64,000 nt of DNA from Clostridium_AF sediminicola (GCF_050402865.1 NZ_BAABMF010000022.1:8587-72586); one strand, 5' to 3'. Shown: positions 27,771 to 37,503, counted from the first letter of the stretch. Numbers and translations are program-made. The notes: generated by a model from the sequence alone, not told the origin.

Positions 27771-27855
27771 ATATATTGTAAAATATGCAATAGGGGGTTG
27801 AATATTCCAGTCGTTTCTATAAAATAATGACTATACCAGTCATAAAGGAGATTTT

Positions 27856-27994
27856 ATGTATCAAAGATTTTATAAATTAGATAAAGAAAGATAGAATTAT
27901 TAATTCTGCACTATACATATTTCAATGAATGACATTAAGCACGGATCAACTGACGATATAGTGGCAAAGGCAAATAGTATATCCAGTTATTAGG
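27856..27994 (+). pseudogene. TetR-family regulator N-terminal remnant with its promoter region
   Basis: After AAAGGAG, a frame starts MYQRFYKLDKE. When two small frameshifts are allowed it continues RIINSALYIF and then NDIKHGSTDDIVAKAN, the DNA-binding start of a TetR regulator. Upstream, CCAGTC and GACTATACCAGTC around 27808-27841 look like a self-operator. The rest of the regulator is absent. The upstream copy of a transporter or enzyme it controlled is not visible. Confidence 0.55.
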
Positions 27995-28045
27995 GGGATA
28001 TGACAACAAATACAATATTTAATAAGAAATAGAGGAGAAAAAGGG

Positions 28046-28714
28046 ATGTTTAAAATTTTGATAATTGAAGACGATGATACAATTGCTTTTGGAGTTAAAT
28101 CTTTTTTATTAAAAAATAATTACAGGGTTTTTCATGGGAAAAATTTAGAAGAAGGGAAAGAGCTTTTTAATAAAACAGAAATAGATTTGATTTTACTAGA
28201 TTTAAATCTTCCTGATGGATCAGGATTTGATTTTTGTAGTTACATAAAAAGAATTAAAGATATTCCTATTATTTTTCTTACTGTTATAGATGAAGAAAGT
28301 AGTATAATAAAAGGATTAGATATGGGTGGAGATGACTATATTACAAAACCTTTTAAATTAAGCGTTTTGCAATCTCGTATTACTGCTGTTTTACGTAGAA
28401 CGATTAAACAACAGATGCAAGGAGACGTTTTATGGTGTAAAAATATTAAACTAGTAAAGTCAGAAACAAGGGTGTATAAAAGTAACTATGAGATAGAACT
28501 AACAGTTGGTGAATATAATCTATTATTACAATTGTTAGAGAATAAAAATCGTACTTTGACAAGAACTACATTATTGGAAAAGTTGTGGGACTATAATGGA
28601 GAATTTGTAAATAATAATACATTATCAGTATCTATAAAGCGTCTTAGAGAAAAGCTTGGAGATGATTCTCTTATTAAAACAGTTAGAGGAATAGGCTATA
28701 GGATGGAGGAGTAG
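28046..28714 (+). CDS. OmpR-family response regulator
   Basis: The 222-aa protein has a receiver domain with the acidic pocket EDDD (8-11), phospho-acceptor Asp52 in LLDLNLPDGSG, a conserved Thr in FLTV and Lys in YITKPF. A winged-helix output domain follows (ELTVGEYNLLLQLLE, NTLSVSIKRLREKLGD, IKTVRGIGYRME). It is followed at 7 bases by a sensor kinase and then by an ABC transporter, a layout typical of peptide-antibiotic or envelope-stress response loci. It probably activates the transporter promoter in the 29925-30040 gap. Confidence 0.92.
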   Translation: MFKILIIEDDDTIAFGVKSFLLKNNYRVFHGKNLEEGKELFNKTEIDLILLDLNLPDGSGFDFCSYIKRIKDIPIIFLTVIDEESSIIKGLDMGGDDYITKPFKLSVLQSRITAVLRRTIKQQMQGDVLWCKNIKLVKSETRVYKSNYEIELTVGEYNLLLQLLENKNRTLTRTTLLEKLWDYNGEFVNNNTLSVSIKRLREKLGDDSLIKTVRGIGYRMEE

Positions 28715-28721
28715 AATTTAT

Positions 28722-29924
28722 ATGAACAGAAAAAGCATGATAGTATGGGTTTCTACTAGTTTTTTATACATAACATTTTTTTGTACGATATTTGGAGGTT
28801 TTATTTATATACAGACAGAAAAGATTTTTTATGAAAAAACAGCGCAACTTATAGCAGCTGGTGTTAATGCTAATTCTGATATTGAACAAGTTTTGGTATC
28901 GTCACTAAAAAAGAAAAATGAAATAGAAATAAATAATGGCAAGGAAATATTACAGCAATATGGTTATACTGAAGAATTTAAAATCAATTTTAATAATCAT
29001 CAGATATTTAGTAAAGTAATTTATAGTGTTTTGTTATTAATTACTTTACTGTTTTTTTATTTTGGAGGATCACTAGTAGTTTCAAATATTATAAAGCGTA
29101 AACGGATAAATAATTTAGCAGAATATCTTTACGACATAAATCAAGGAATTTATAAAATGCAGGCTGAGAAAAAAGAAGATGAATTTTCAATTTTAGAAGA
29201 TGAATTATATAAAACCGTTATTATGCTTAGGGAAAGTCGTGAAAAAGAAAGAGAAGAAAAAGAAAAGTTATCTAATAATCTTGCAGATATATCTCATCAA
29301 CTAAAAACCCCACTTACGTCTATGTCATTGATGATTGAATTATTAGAAAGTAGTTTTATTGAAGGCGATGAGGCCTTATATATTGAAAGTATCTCAACGC
29401 AAATAAATCGTTTAAATTATTTAGTGTCGTCATTATTAATACTTTCAAAAATTGATGCAGATGCAATGAAATTGGAATATAAACCTACCAATGTTTATGA
29501 ATTGGTAGGTGCTGCTGTTGAGCCTTTACGTTTAATGATAGAAAAAAAGAACCAAAAACTTTTTATAAAAGAGAATAGTGATATATTTTTTATTGGTGAT
29601 TTTCATTGGACTAATGAAGCTATTTTGAATATAGTTAAAAATTGTTCTGAACATACACCAAGTGGAGGAGAAATTTCTATAGAGTATAAACAAAATCCCA
29701 TATGCACACAAATAACAATTGAAGATAATGGAAAAGGATTTGATAAGAAGGATATTCCACACCTGTTTACTAGATTTTATAAGGGGGCAAATGCATCAAA
29801 GGATAGCGTAGGAATTGGACTTGCTCTTTCGAATTCTATAATTAAAAAACAAAATGGTGAAATCATTGCTTTAAATAAGGAAACGGGAGGAGCAAAATTT
29901 ATAATAAAGTTTTATACAAATTAA
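28722..29924 (+). CDS. Sensor histidine kinase
   Basis: The 400-aa protein has transmembrane helices at about residues 8-30 and 103-123 with a 70-residue extracytoplasmic loop. A linker coiled coil, the phospho-acceptor His in LADISHQLKTPLTSM (about residue 191), and an ATPase domain follow (NIVKNCSEHTP N-box, EDNGKGFDKKDIPHLFTRFYKG, GIGLALSNSII). The loop is too long for an intramembrane-sensing BceS kinase, so it probably detects an external ligand or works with the transporter. GGAGGAG precedes the ATG. Confidence 0.9.
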   Translation: MNRKSMIVWVSTSFLYITFFCTIFGGFIYIQTEKIFYEKTAQLIAAGVNANSDIEQVLVSSLKKKNEIEINNGKEILQQYGYTEEFKINFNNHQIFSKVIYSVLLLITLLFFYFGGSLVVSNIIKRKRINNLAEYLYDINQGIYKMQAEKKEDEFSILEDELYKTVIMLRESREKEREEKEKLSNNLADISHQLKTPLTSMSLMIELLESSFIEGDEALYIESISTQINRLNYLVSSLLILSKIDADAMKLEYKPTNVYELVGAAVEPLRLMIEKKNQKLFIKENSDIFFIGDFHWTNEAILNIVKNCSEHTPSGGEISIEYKQNPICTQITIEDNGKGFDKKDIPHLFTRFYKGANASKDSVGIGLALSNSIIKKQNGEIIALNKETGGAKFIIKFYTN

Positions 29925-30040
29925 TTACTAATGTCACCGAAATGTAAGTTAACAAAGGTATTATAAAGTTACATTAAAAAAAACACCTGATAAAACAAAA
30001 CACTTTTCAGGGTAGTTAATGAAAGGAAGGGGAGTATATC

Positions 30041-30721
30041 TTGGAAATACTAAGAACTGAAAAGCTTACAAAAACATATGGAATGGGTGATACAAAGGTC
30101 ACTGCATTAGATAATTTAAATTTGAAAATAAACAAAGGAGATTTTGTTTCAATAATTGGATCAAGTGGATCAGGAAAATCAACACTACTGCATATGTTAG
30201 GGGGAGTTGATAAACCTACAAAAGGAAAAATATTTATCGATGATACTGATATTTCATCAATGGATGAAACTAAATTAGCCTTATTTCGTCGACGAAAAGT
30301 AGGATTAATATATCAGTTTTTCAACCTTATCCCTACTCTAACCGTTGAAAAGAATATATTATTACCTATGCTTTTAGATGGGAAAAAGCCTAAAAGAGAA
30401 GAATTTGATAAGATTGTAAAAATGCTTGGTTTAAATGAAAGGCTTAATCATCTACCAAATCAGCTTTCAGGTGGGCAGCAGCAAAGGGTTGCTATCGGTC
30501 GCTCATTAATTTATAGACCTTCTATTATTCTAGCAGATGAACCCACTGGAAATCTTGATAGAAAAAACTCTGAAAGTATTCTCGAAATGTTAAGAATTTC
30601 AAATAAAGAGTATAATCAGACTATTTTAATGATTACTCATGATGAAAAAATTGCATTATCAGCAGATAGAATAATTAGAATAGATGATGGTAAAATTGTA
30701 TCAAATGAGGTGGTTAAGTAA
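30041..30721 (+). CDS. ABC transporter ATP-binding protein (MacB/BceA/LolD type)
   Basis: The 226-aa ATPase has Walker A GSSGSGKSTLLH, the Q-loop IYQFFNL, signature LSGGQQQRVAIGRSL, Walker B IILADEPTGNLD and the H-loop ITHD. The start is a TTG at 30041 with GGGGAG upstream. The stop overlaps the permease ATG by one base (TAATG). The family drives mechanotransmission rather than simple transport, often for resistance to antimicrobial peptides. Confidence 0.92.
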   Translation: MEILRTEKLTKTYGMGDTKVTALDNLNLKINKGDFVSIIGSSGSGKSTLLHMLGGVDKPTKGKIFIDDTDISSMDETKLALFRRRKVGLIYQFFNLIPTLTVEKNILLPMLLDGKKPKREEFDKIVKMLGLNERLNHLPNQLSGGQQQRVAIGRSLIYRPSIILADEPTGNLDRKNSESILEMLRISNKEYNQTILMITHDEKIALSADRIIRIDDGKIVSNEVVK

Positions 30722-33357
30722 TGAACATCATAAACGAATATACAAATCACCATTTGAAAAAGAATAAGCGACATACAATTTCTATAATATTTGCCATTAT
30801 AATTGCTTCAGCACTACTATGTTCACTATGTATATTTATACATAATATATGGGAATCAAAAGTAACTTCAACAATTGAAAAGACAGGTTATTGGCATGGT
30901 GAATTATGGGACTCTATATCAGGTGATAAATTTAAATATGTAACAGAAAACCCAGAAGTTGAAACCACGATGGTTAAAGGTACGTGGATGAATGCTAAAC
31001 TTTCTGATACAAAACGTCCGTATCTATTAATGAGAGATGCAGATGCAAATTTTTGGTCGGATATGAGTTTCAAAAATACTCTTACAGAAGGTAGACTTCC
31101 TCAAAAGCCTGGAGAAATTGTTGTGGCAAAAATATTCTTCGCAGATAATCCTTCATATAAAATTGGTGATAAGTTGACCCTTCCCATAGGCAATCGTATG
31201 TTGGGTAACAAAATAATGAAAACCCAAGATCTCAAACACTCAGGCGAATCTTTCAAGACAATGTCTACTAAGATGTATACCATAGTCGGAGAAGTAGATA
31301 TTTCAGAAGGATCTGCATATCCGGGATATGTTGCTATGGGATATTTGGATACTTCACAAATTAAACCAAAAGATGAACTTACAGTTTATATGCGTTTTGA
31401 GAAACCTCATAAAATTTATGAAGTATTACCGCAAATCGCTAAGACTACTGGATTAACTAAGGATGAATATGGACAGTATAAAATTCGTTATAATAAACCA
31501 TTGTTAAACTTATATGGAATTAATAATAAGCATAATGAAAACCTTCAATTTATGACAGTGATTGCAATGATAATAATATTAACTTTATTAGTTATGGGAA
31601 CGTTCATTCTTATTATCTATAATGCATTCTCTTTATCTGCTAACAGTAGAATTAAGCAATTAGGGATACTAAAAAGTATAGGGGCAACTCCAAGACAAAT
31701 TAGGTATTCTGTTCTCTATGAAGGGTTTGTGTTGTGGATTGTTCAATTACCGGTTGGTATCATGATAGGGTATTTATTTAGTAATATGGTTGTTTTTAAA
31801 ATTAATGAAATTCTTAGTGCTACAGAAGATTTTAGGAAGATAGATATTTCATTTTCATGGGTAGTAGTTGTTTTTGCGATTATTATTTCATTGATTACTG
31901 TTTTAATATCAGCGTATATCCCAGCAAGAAAAGTAGCTAAAGTATCAGCTATTGTTGGAATACGTCATAATAGTAATAAAGAAAAAATTAAAAAACAAAA
32001 ATTTCACCCAATAATTAATAAAATATTTGGTATAGAAGGTGAGCTAGCAAGAGTACAATTTTTAGCTAACAAAAGAAGGTTACGAACAGCTGTATTATCT
32101 CTTTCAATGTGTTTTATCTTAACAGTAGGGTATGTTAGCATTATATCAATATTAAATTTAGCTGAGGCTAAGGATGATGACATGACTAAATATGATATGA
32201 TGGTTAATCTAAATATTATTGATGAACCAAGTGATGAGATGATAAATAAAATTCTTTTACTACATGAAGTTAAGGATAGTGTAGTTAGAAGACAAGTACG
32301 TACTGCAACCTATATAACATCAGAACAGGAGTCAGAAGTTTTTGCTAAATCTGGAGGGTTTGATGAAGTAAATACAATGAAATATCCTGTATTAAATGAA
32401 AAGGGAAAACATAGAATTATAACAAATTTAGTTGGATTGAGTGATGAATCATTTAAAAAGTATTGTAAAGAAGTTGATACTAATCCACAAATATATTATC
32501 AAGATGATACAGTAAAAGGAATATTATTAGACAGCACATGTCATATACCAAAGGATTCAAAAATTAAACAAAACATACCGTTATTAAATATAAATGAAGG
32601 CGAAGAACTAGTTTTACATGAAAAAGTAGATAAGGATATTAATACAAATTATAAAGTTAATGCTCAAGTTGGAGCTGTTACAGAGATTTCTCCAGGTGAA
32701 CTAAAAACTAATAAATACACTATATGTTATATAGTCCCTATGAAAACATATCAAAAAATAGTTAGTAATTTTATGCCAGATCGTATGCTTGAATACGGTC
32801 GTATGTCAATTGATTTGTTGGTGGGTGATGAGGTTAGTCCAAGTGTAAATAAAGAAATAAATCAGATCTGTAGTTATTATCTTGCATCTGATGATTTTAA
32901 TGTATGGAGTCTATTGGAAGAAAAAAATCATAAAGATCTAGTTCAAAAAGCTATGGCTATTAGTGTTTTTGCTGTATCTTTAATGATTGGGTTAATTGGT
33001 ATTTTTAACGCCTTTTCTACAATTTCCAATAATCTTAGATTACGAAAAAGAGAATTTGCTATGCTTAGATCAGTAGGTTTGACGCCAAAGGGATTAAATA
33101 AAATGTTGATACTAGAAGGTATATTCTTTGCGGTAACACCAATTATTATTAGTATACCAATAGTATTGTTTATTTGTTGGTATATGTTAAGATTAACGCT
33201 AATCACATGGACTGAATTTATATCTGTTTCTCCATTAGGAGTAGTTCTAATGTATACTGCCCTTATAATTGCATCTATTTTCTTATCGTATTATTTTTCT
33301 TCAACATACGTTAAGAAAAGTAATGTAGTAGAATCAATCAAAAATGAAATAGTATAA
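30721..33357 (+). CDS. FtsX-family ABC transporter permease
   Basis: The 878-aa protein has two FtsX domains. A first transmembrane helix at about 19-42 is followed by a large extracytoplasmic domain and three helices at about 275-300, 330-355 and 375-400. A second half has a helix near 455-480, another external domain, and three helices near 740-765, 795-820 and 840-860. The motif LGILKSIGATPRQI and its second-half counterpart FAMLRSVGLTPKGL contact the ATPase. Size and layout are nearer to LolE/SalY-like permeases than to the 650-aa BceB. Substrate unknown; peptide sensing or resistance is plausible. Confidence 0.85.
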   Translation: MNIINEYTNHHLKKNKRHTISIIFAIIIASALLCSLCIFIHNIWESKVTSTIEKTGYWHGELWDSISGDKFKYVTENPEVETTMVKGTWMNAKLSDTKRPYLLMRDADANFWSDMSFKNTLTEGRLPQKPGEIVVAKIFFADNPSYKIGDKLTLPIGNRMLGNKIMKTQDLKHSGESFKTMSTKMYTIVGEVDISEGSAYPGYVAMGYLDTSQIKPKDELTVYMRFEKPHKIYEVLPQIAKTTGLTKDEYGQYKIRYNKPLLNLYGINNKHNENLQFMTVIAMIIILTLLVMGTFILIIYNAFSLSANSRIKQLGILKSIGATPRQIRYSVLYEGFVLWIVQLPVGIMIGYLFSNMVVFKINEILSATEDFRKIDISFSWVVVVFAIIISLITVLISAYIPARKVAKVSAIVGIRHNSNKEKIKKQKFHPIINKIFGIEGELARVQFLANKRRLRTAVLSLSMCFILTVGYVSIISILNLAEAKDDDMTKYDMMVNLNIIDEPSDEMINKILLLHEVKDSVVRRQVRTATYITSEQESEVFAKSGGFDEVNTMKYPVLNEKGKHRIITNLVGLSDESFKKYCKEVDTNPQIYYQDDTVKGILLDSTCHIPKDSKIKQNIPLLNINEGEELVLHEKVDKDINTNYKVNAQVGAVTEISPGELKTNKYTICYIVPMKTYQKIVSNFMPDRMLEYGRMSIDLLVGDEVSPSVNKEINQICSYYLASDDFNVWSLLEEKNHKDLVQKAMAISVFAVSLMIGLIGIFNAFSTISNNLRLRKREFAMLRSVGLTPKGLNKMLILEGIFFAVTPIIISIPIVLFICWYMLRLTLITWTEFISVSPLGVVLMYTALIIASIFLSYYFSSTYVKKSNVVESIKNEIV

Positions 33358-33495
33358 AAAGATATCATCCCCCCTAAAATTGGTATGACATTTGGAAAAT
33401 TTAAAAAGCTCGGGCTCAAGCTCCTTGGTTAAGGGGTTAGGTACCACTTAACTCTTGTTTAAATATAAGAAGTTGTCCATAAAGAATAATTTAAC

Positions 33496-33523
33496 AAAAA
33501 CCCAGTAGAATTCTACTGGGTTT
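33496..33523 (+). terminator. Perfect palindromic terminator after the permease gene
   Basis: AAAACCCAGTAGAA and TTCTACTGGGTTTT are perfect complements with no loop spacer. A near-identical hairpin occurs at 36919-36941, and the surrounding sequence is also shared, so both come from one duplicated block. The rest of 33358-33600 shows only GC-richer short hairpins. Confidence 0.75.
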
Positions 33524-33613
33524 TGATATGTTGTACATTTACTTAGCTTTCGAGTTTTTAATTGACTAAAAAGGAATATATTATTAAGAATTAATTTAAT
33601 AATTACCAATACC

Positions 33614-33664
33614 TTATATTACTTGTAAAAAAATAGTTGCTACAGTTAAATAAGCAATAAATGG
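33614..33664 (-). pseudogene. C-terminal relic of a membrane protein gene (copy A of a duplicated block)
   Basis: On the minus strand this stretch encodes AYLTVATIF and a stop, the same C-terminus as the intact gene at 37039-37503. Downstream bases up to 33760 match 37640-37758. It marks one end of the duplicated cassette. Confidence 0.6.
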
Positions 33665-33772
33665 ATGATACTTAACTTCAGTAGATTAAAGTTAACATAC
33701 GTTTTGGTATAAATTACAAGTTTACAATTTAATTCTGTAAATGTTATAGTTTAATGGACAGGGGGAAGGTTC

Positions 33773-33838
33773 ATGACAAATAACTTAGAAGTAAACGATA
33801 ATATCGAGAAAACTATGGATACTTCTACTTATAGATAA
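33773..33838 (+). CDS. Very short frame with a strong ribosome-binding site
   Basis: A 21-codon frame (MTNNLEVNDNIEKTMDTSTYR) follows GGGGGAAGG at normal spacing. It is absent from the second copy of this block near 37758, where the next gene follows the site directly. It is probably the start of a lost gene, or an upstream leader peptide. Confidence 0.3.
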   Translation: MTNNLEVNDNIEKTMDTSTYR

Positions 33839-33882
33839 TTTATTGTAAGTAACTAAAAAAATAAATATGTTTAGGGGGAAAT

Positions 33883-34371
33883 ATGGAAAATCAAAGTATT
33901 GAAATGAAATTAAGATTAGAAAGACAGTTTAAAAATAGTATGGGTTGGTTCTTCTGGATTGCAGGATTATCTCTTATTAATAGTATTTGTTTTTTATTTG
34001 ATTTGGGTTTTAATTTTGTTATAGGATTAGGGATAACCCAGATAGTTGATCTTTTTTCTTATGAGTTTAGTTATTATTATGGAAATACTGCTTTAATTGT
34101 TGGAATTATCATTAATATAATCCTCATAGGTATCTTTATTGTGTTTGGGAAACTAGCTAATAACGGAAAGAAATGGGCTATTATCCTAGGAATGATTGTT
34201 TTAGGGTTGGATACTTTGGTGTTTATCTATATACAAGACTTTATTAGTATAGGATTTCATATATGGGTACTATATTCAATATATAAGGGTATAGGAGCAC
34301 TTAAAAAATTAGAATCAATGGAATCTATTGAAGTTACTGAAAATACTGAAATGTTTGTTGAGGAGATATAA
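33883..34371 (+). CDS. Small four-helix membrane protein (intact copy)
   Basis: The 162-aa protein has about four hydrophobic helices (near 20-40, 45-60, 75-95 and 105-130) and charged ends. No known family is recognised. Its first 28 codons and 120 bases of upstream DNA are duplicated at 37640-37854, where the copy is broken. In the duplicated arrangement it stands before a DUF4259 gene, which suggests the two were once a pair. Confidence 0.6.
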   Translation: MENQSIEMKLRLERQFKNSMGWFFWIAGLSLINSICFLFDLGFNFVIGLGITQIVDLFSYEFSYYYGNTALIVGIIINIILIGIFIVFGKLANNGKKWAIILGMIVLGLDTLVFIYIQDFISIGFHIWVLYSIYKGIGALKKLESMESIEVTENTEMFVEEI

Positions 34372-34374
34372 GTT

Positions 34375-34416
34375 GTAGATGAATTAAAAGAAAAATTACT
34401 TAACTCTAAATTATAG
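34375..34416 (+). pseudogene. DUF4259 C-terminal relic
   Basis: Codons reading VDELKEKLLNSKL then TAG match the end of the DUF4259 protein at 37965-38327 (LDELKEKLHNSKL), and the bases after the stop are also the same as those after that gene. Only the last 13 codons remain. Confidence 0.7.
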
Positions 34417-34460
34417 GTGTACTCATTTTATATTTGGGTACACGTTGAAATATTAATTAT

Positions 34461-34504
34461 AGACCTAGACATATTTGAAATAAATTATGTCTAGGTCTTG
34501 TTTT
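34461..34504 (+). terminator. Hairpin terminator
   Basis: AGACCTAGACATA and TATGTCTAGGTCT form a perfect 13-bp stem, followed by TGTTTT. Confidence 0.8.
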
Positions 34505-34664
34505 ATATTAAAGAGTAACTGAGGGCATTGCATTTCTTCAGAAAAATAGATAAAGATTTTAGTACAAAAAAATGTAAATGAATAAAGTATTTTAAGTGGG
34601 TTTAAATATTAAAAAATATAAGCTATAATGTAAATAATTTGTATGAGAAGGGAAGTAATATAAA

Positions 34665-35114
34665 ATGTTATTGTATTTTGCAGCACCATTATTTTGTAGG
34701 GCTGAGTTAGATTTTAATATTAATCTTACCAAGAAAATTGAAAAATTAGGTTATGATGTTTTTTTACCTCAAAGAGATGGAGATAAAATAAATAAGGAAC
34801 CTTATATTAGTATGGCTACTGAGGATAGAGCAAGGGAGATTTTTGAAATGGATAAGGAACACTTGTTTAAGTCAGATATTTTTCTTTATATTTTAGATGG
34901 TAGAATACCTGATGAAGGTGCAGCTGTTGCACTGGGAATGGCACATTTGCACACGGAATTAGAAAAAAAGAAAAGAATACTTGTTGGTTTACATACAGAT
35001 AAAAGAGCAGCTTTCGTTAATGAAAAGTTGAATCCTATGATTTTTTCACCTCTTGATTATATTGCTACAAGTGAAGAAGATCTTATTAATTATTTGAAGA
35101 TGAATATGAAATAG
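34665..35114 (+). CDS. Nucleoside 2-deoxyribosyltransferase-family protein
   Basis: The 149-aa protein starts MLLYFAAPLFCRAELDFNINL and has FLPQRDGD, a DIFLYILDGRIPDEGAAVALGMAH segment with the Asp and Glu used in this family, and a late SPLDYIA. Length and pattern fit the nucleoside 2-deoxyribosyltransferase fold. It may act in nucleotide salvage, or like related proteins cleave nucleotides in defence or toxin settings. It stands in a region of small accessory genes with its own GGGAAG site. Confidence 0.75.
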   Translation: MLLYFAAPLFCRAELDFNINLTKKIEKLGYDVFLPQRDGDKINKEPYISMATEDRAREIFEMDKEHLFKSDIFLYILDGRIPDEGAAVALGMAHLHTELEKKKRILVGLHTDKRAAFVNEKLNPMIFSPLDYIATSEEDLINYLKMNMK

Positions 35115-35131
35115 GTGAATGTTGGAGGGGA

Positions 35132-35344
35132 TTGAATGAATTTAGAGATAAAAATAGGATGTATAAAGTTATGGTAATTATCTACTTTTTACTATTATCT
35201 ATACAAGCAACATTAAAGAATTTAGGGTTAATTACTATGAATGTAAGTAATATCATATTTACTATGATTACAATAGCTTTTCTAGTAATAAGATTTGATT
35301 TAATAAAGAAACTAAAGATTAGGTCAAAAAAAGAAATTGAGTAA
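35132..35344 (+). CDS. Small two-helix membrane protein
   Basis: A 70-aa frame starts at TTG 35132 with GGAGGGG just upstream; an in-frame ATG at 35159 is an alternative. Two hydrophobic segments (about 13-30 and 38-56) and a basic tail suggest a small integral membrane protein. It follows the deoxyribosyltransferase-like gene by 17 bases. Family unknown. Confidence 0.5.
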   Translation: MNEFRDKNRMYKVMVIIYFLLLSIQATLKNLGLITMNVSNIIFTMITIAFLVIRFDLIKKLKIRSKKEIE

Positions 35345-35450
35345 TGACTTGATTAACCACTTTCTAAACATTCGATGAAAGCATCTTATGCAAGATTAAT
35401 AATTAAAGCATTTGGTGGATGAGGAACAGATATTAAAGAGGTGTGATAAA

Positions 35451-36212
35451 TTGGATTTTGAAGAGAATTTTGAAATTGCAGAGAAGTACTATATTAAAGG
35501 TGAATATGAGAAAGCTATTAGATACTTTGAAATATGTTTTGAAATAAAAGAGTCATATGATTGCTTAAATTATATTGGTTGTTGTTATTTAGGATTAAGT
35601 GACTATAAAACTGCAATTAGGATTTTTAATTCCATAATATCATCTTGTCCTTATTCTGAAAGGCCAGTATTTAATTTAGGAAGAGTTTACTTGAAATTGG
35701 GTGATCTTGACAAGGCATTAAGTAGTTTTGAAAAAGCAATTTATATTAATCCTTTTAGTGAAGATGGATATTATTACTTAGGATTGTATTATCAAAGAGT
35801 TAGTAATTTTGAGAAAGCAAAAATGTATTATAAGAAATCATTAGATTTAGACCAATATCAGCCAGAGACTTACTTAAACCTTGGAATATGCTGCTACGAA
35901 CTAGGTTTATATGAAGAATCATTAAATGCACTTACATGTGCATATAAATATGACAGCGATTATGTTGAAGCTATAGCATATAAAGCCGAGGTATATATCA
36001 GTATGAAAGATTATGAAAAAGCACTTAAAGAATTTCTAGTTTTTAATGATTTCGAGCCAGATGATATTGATAATATCTTAGATATTGCATATTGCTACTA
36101 TAAAATTGGTGATTTTCAGAATTCCTATGTTTGGAATAATAAAGCTTTGGCTATCAATCCTAAAAATGAATTCTCAAACAAGTTATCAAAACAATTAACT
36201 TTAAAACTATAA
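35451..36212 (+). CDS. Tetratricopeptide repeat protein
   Basis: TTG 35451 is preferred because AGAGGTG lies 7 bases upstream; the frame is open to 35412. The roughly 253-aa protein consists of about seven TPR units (for example YYIKGEYEKAIRYFEICFEI, YLKLGDLDKALSSFEKAIYI and YYQRVSNFEKAKMYYKKSLDL). No signal peptide or enzymatic domain. It probably mediates protein contacts; partners are not evident. Confidence 0.75.
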   Translation: MDFEENFEIAEKYYIKGEYEKAIRYFEICFEIKESYDCLNYIGCCYLGLSDYKTAIRIFNSIISSCPYSERPVFNLGRVYLKLGDLDKALSSFEKAIYINPFSEDGYYYLGLYYQRVSNFEKAKMYYKKSLDLDQYQPETYLNLGICCYELGLYEESLNALTCAYKYDSDYVEAIAYKAEVYISMKDYEKALKEFLVFNDFEPDDIDNILDIAYCYYKIGDFQNSYVWNNKALAINPKNEFSNKLSKQLTLKL

Positions 36213-36240
36213 CAGAATACGATTTAAGGATGGGAATCTA

Positions 36241-36309
36241 ATGCATTATCATTCAATTTCTTATGCTGCAAGAGGACATGTATTCTTGGGTCATGATCCC
36301 AATTTGTAA
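36241..36309 (+). pseudogene. 22-codon fragment of an unknown gene
   Basis: MHYHSISYAARGHVFLGHDP and two more residues are followed by TAA. A GGATGGGAA site is in place, so a longer gene probably started here and has lost its body. Confidence 0.3.
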
Positions 36310-36345
36310 TTTGTAACTATATTCAGATAATTTGGAGAGGATAAT

Positions 36346-36846
36346 ATGAGTGTAATATTAGGGTTGATTATTTCTAAAAATTATGATTTGACTTCTTTAG
36401 AAAGTCTAAAAGAAAAGTTTGATTTAGGATTATATGAAATCTGTAATAAGTATGTTAATAATCAACTTTTAGATGATGAAATTATTGTTCAAGCAACTAA
36501 AACAGGATGTGATAGTGATACCGGTATAGGGGCATACGATATATACAACAAAGATCTATCTACTATATTTAAAACTATCAATGACCCATTATTAGTTCAA
36601 TCAATTGTGGATGAATTTGAAGAGAGGAAACAAGGGTATAAGGATGATGTTTTAAGATGGATTGAAATAATAAACCTATTAAAAGGTAAGTATAAAATCA
36701 ATAAGGTAGGATTATTTTGGCACAATATTCATAATGGATTTGCTAAAGATAAAATTATTTTCACTAATAGAGTTGATTGTCAAATAAAGGATATATCTAT
36801 TGACTTTATGATGAAAATAGAAGAGGATTTAATTGTTTTTTTTTAA
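36346..36846 (+). CDS. Hypothetical protein in the small-gene array
   Basis: The 166-aa soluble acidic protein has a GGAGAGG site. It has the size and charge of toxin-immunity proteins, but no family is recognised. A segment KINKVGLFWHNIHNGF is its most distinctive part. It is followed by the repeated CCCAGTAG palindrome terminator. Confidence 0.5.
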   Translation: MSVILGLIISKNYDLTSLESLKEKFDLGLYEICNKYVNNQLLDDEIIVQATKTGCDSDTGIGAYDIYNKDLSTIFKTINDPLLVQSIVDEFEERKQGYKDDVLRWIEIINLLKGKYKINKVGLFWHNIHNGFAKDKIIFTNRVDCQIKDISIDFMMKIEEDLIVFF

Positions 36847-36918
36847 TGAAACATTTGATAAAGTATAAATGTCTCATAAAGTATTTTTTATTTAAATTAT
36901 GATTCAACATACTAATAC

Positions 36919-36941
36919 TAACCCAGTAGTTATTCTACTGG
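36919..36941 (+). terminator. Palindromic terminator, second copy
   Basis: ACCCAGTAG and CTACTGGGT pair, as at 33496-33523. It ends the hypothetical gene before it and may serve the minus-strand gene from the other side. Confidence 0.65.
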
Positions 36942-37038
36942 GTTTATAATATATACCTAAGTAAGTTAATCTATTAAGAATACTGACAATTCATATTGTG
37001 GTTGAATTTCAACTAAATTACTTTTTGTGGTTTAAGTC

Positions 37039-37503
37039 TTATATTACTTTAAAAAAAATAGTTGCTACAGTTAAATAAGCAGTAAATGAGATTATTGTTA
37101 TTGCTGTAGTTAAAAGAATTTTGGTAAAAAGAGAATATTCTTTTCTAAAAATATTAAAATTGAAAACACTGGCTGTTACACCGATAGCACCTCCTAAAGC
37201 ACCACCAATGATAATAAGTATTAGTGGAAATCCACCAATTAGATATTCGTACCATAGTAATTTTTTTGCCAAAAGAATTTCATTGTTTCCGAAAAATATT
37301 CTAGGAACAGGATCAAGTGGATTTAATTTCATAAATATTTTTCTGATTGTACCATCACTCATAGTAATTGAGTAAGGCTTTCCTTTTTCTTTTAGTCTTT
37401 TCATTTGAATGTTATTAACAAATATTTTGGGTTTGCTCCAAATCGAAGTTTTAACAACTATTTCTGGGCTATTTTTTTCTGGTAGTCTAAAATTAAAAAT
37501 CAT
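37039..37503 (-). CDS. Hypothetical membrane protein
   Basis: The 154-aa protein has a soluble N-terminal half with beta-like pattern (about residues 1-75) and two C-terminal transmembrane helices (about 88-115 and 128-150), the first glycine-rich (LILIIIGGALGGAIG). It is one of only a few minus-strand genes in this region. A relic of its last codons is at 33614. Family not recognised. Confidence 0.55.
   Translation of the reverse strand: MIFNFRLPEKNSPEIVVKTSIWSKPKIFVNNIQMKRLKEKGKPYSITMSDGTIRKIFMKLNPLDPVPRIFFGNNEILLAKKLLWYEYLIGGFPLILIIIGGALGGAIGVTASVFNFNIFRKEYSLFTKILLTTAITIISFTAYLTVATIFFKVI

Larger units (their letters stand above)
27080..28045 (+). other. Gap with degenerate insertion and regulator fragments
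   Basis: About 970 bases lie between the dynamin-like operon and the response regulator. Apart from the terminator, IS3 fragment and TetR fragment listed separately, only short out-of-frame scraps are seen. Confidence 0.6.

Noticed and set aside
28046..33357. Classic Bce-type bacitracin resistance module
   Set aside because: The kinase has a 70-residue external loop and the permease is 878 aa with two external domains, unlike the short-loop BceS and about 650-aa BceB; named only by family.
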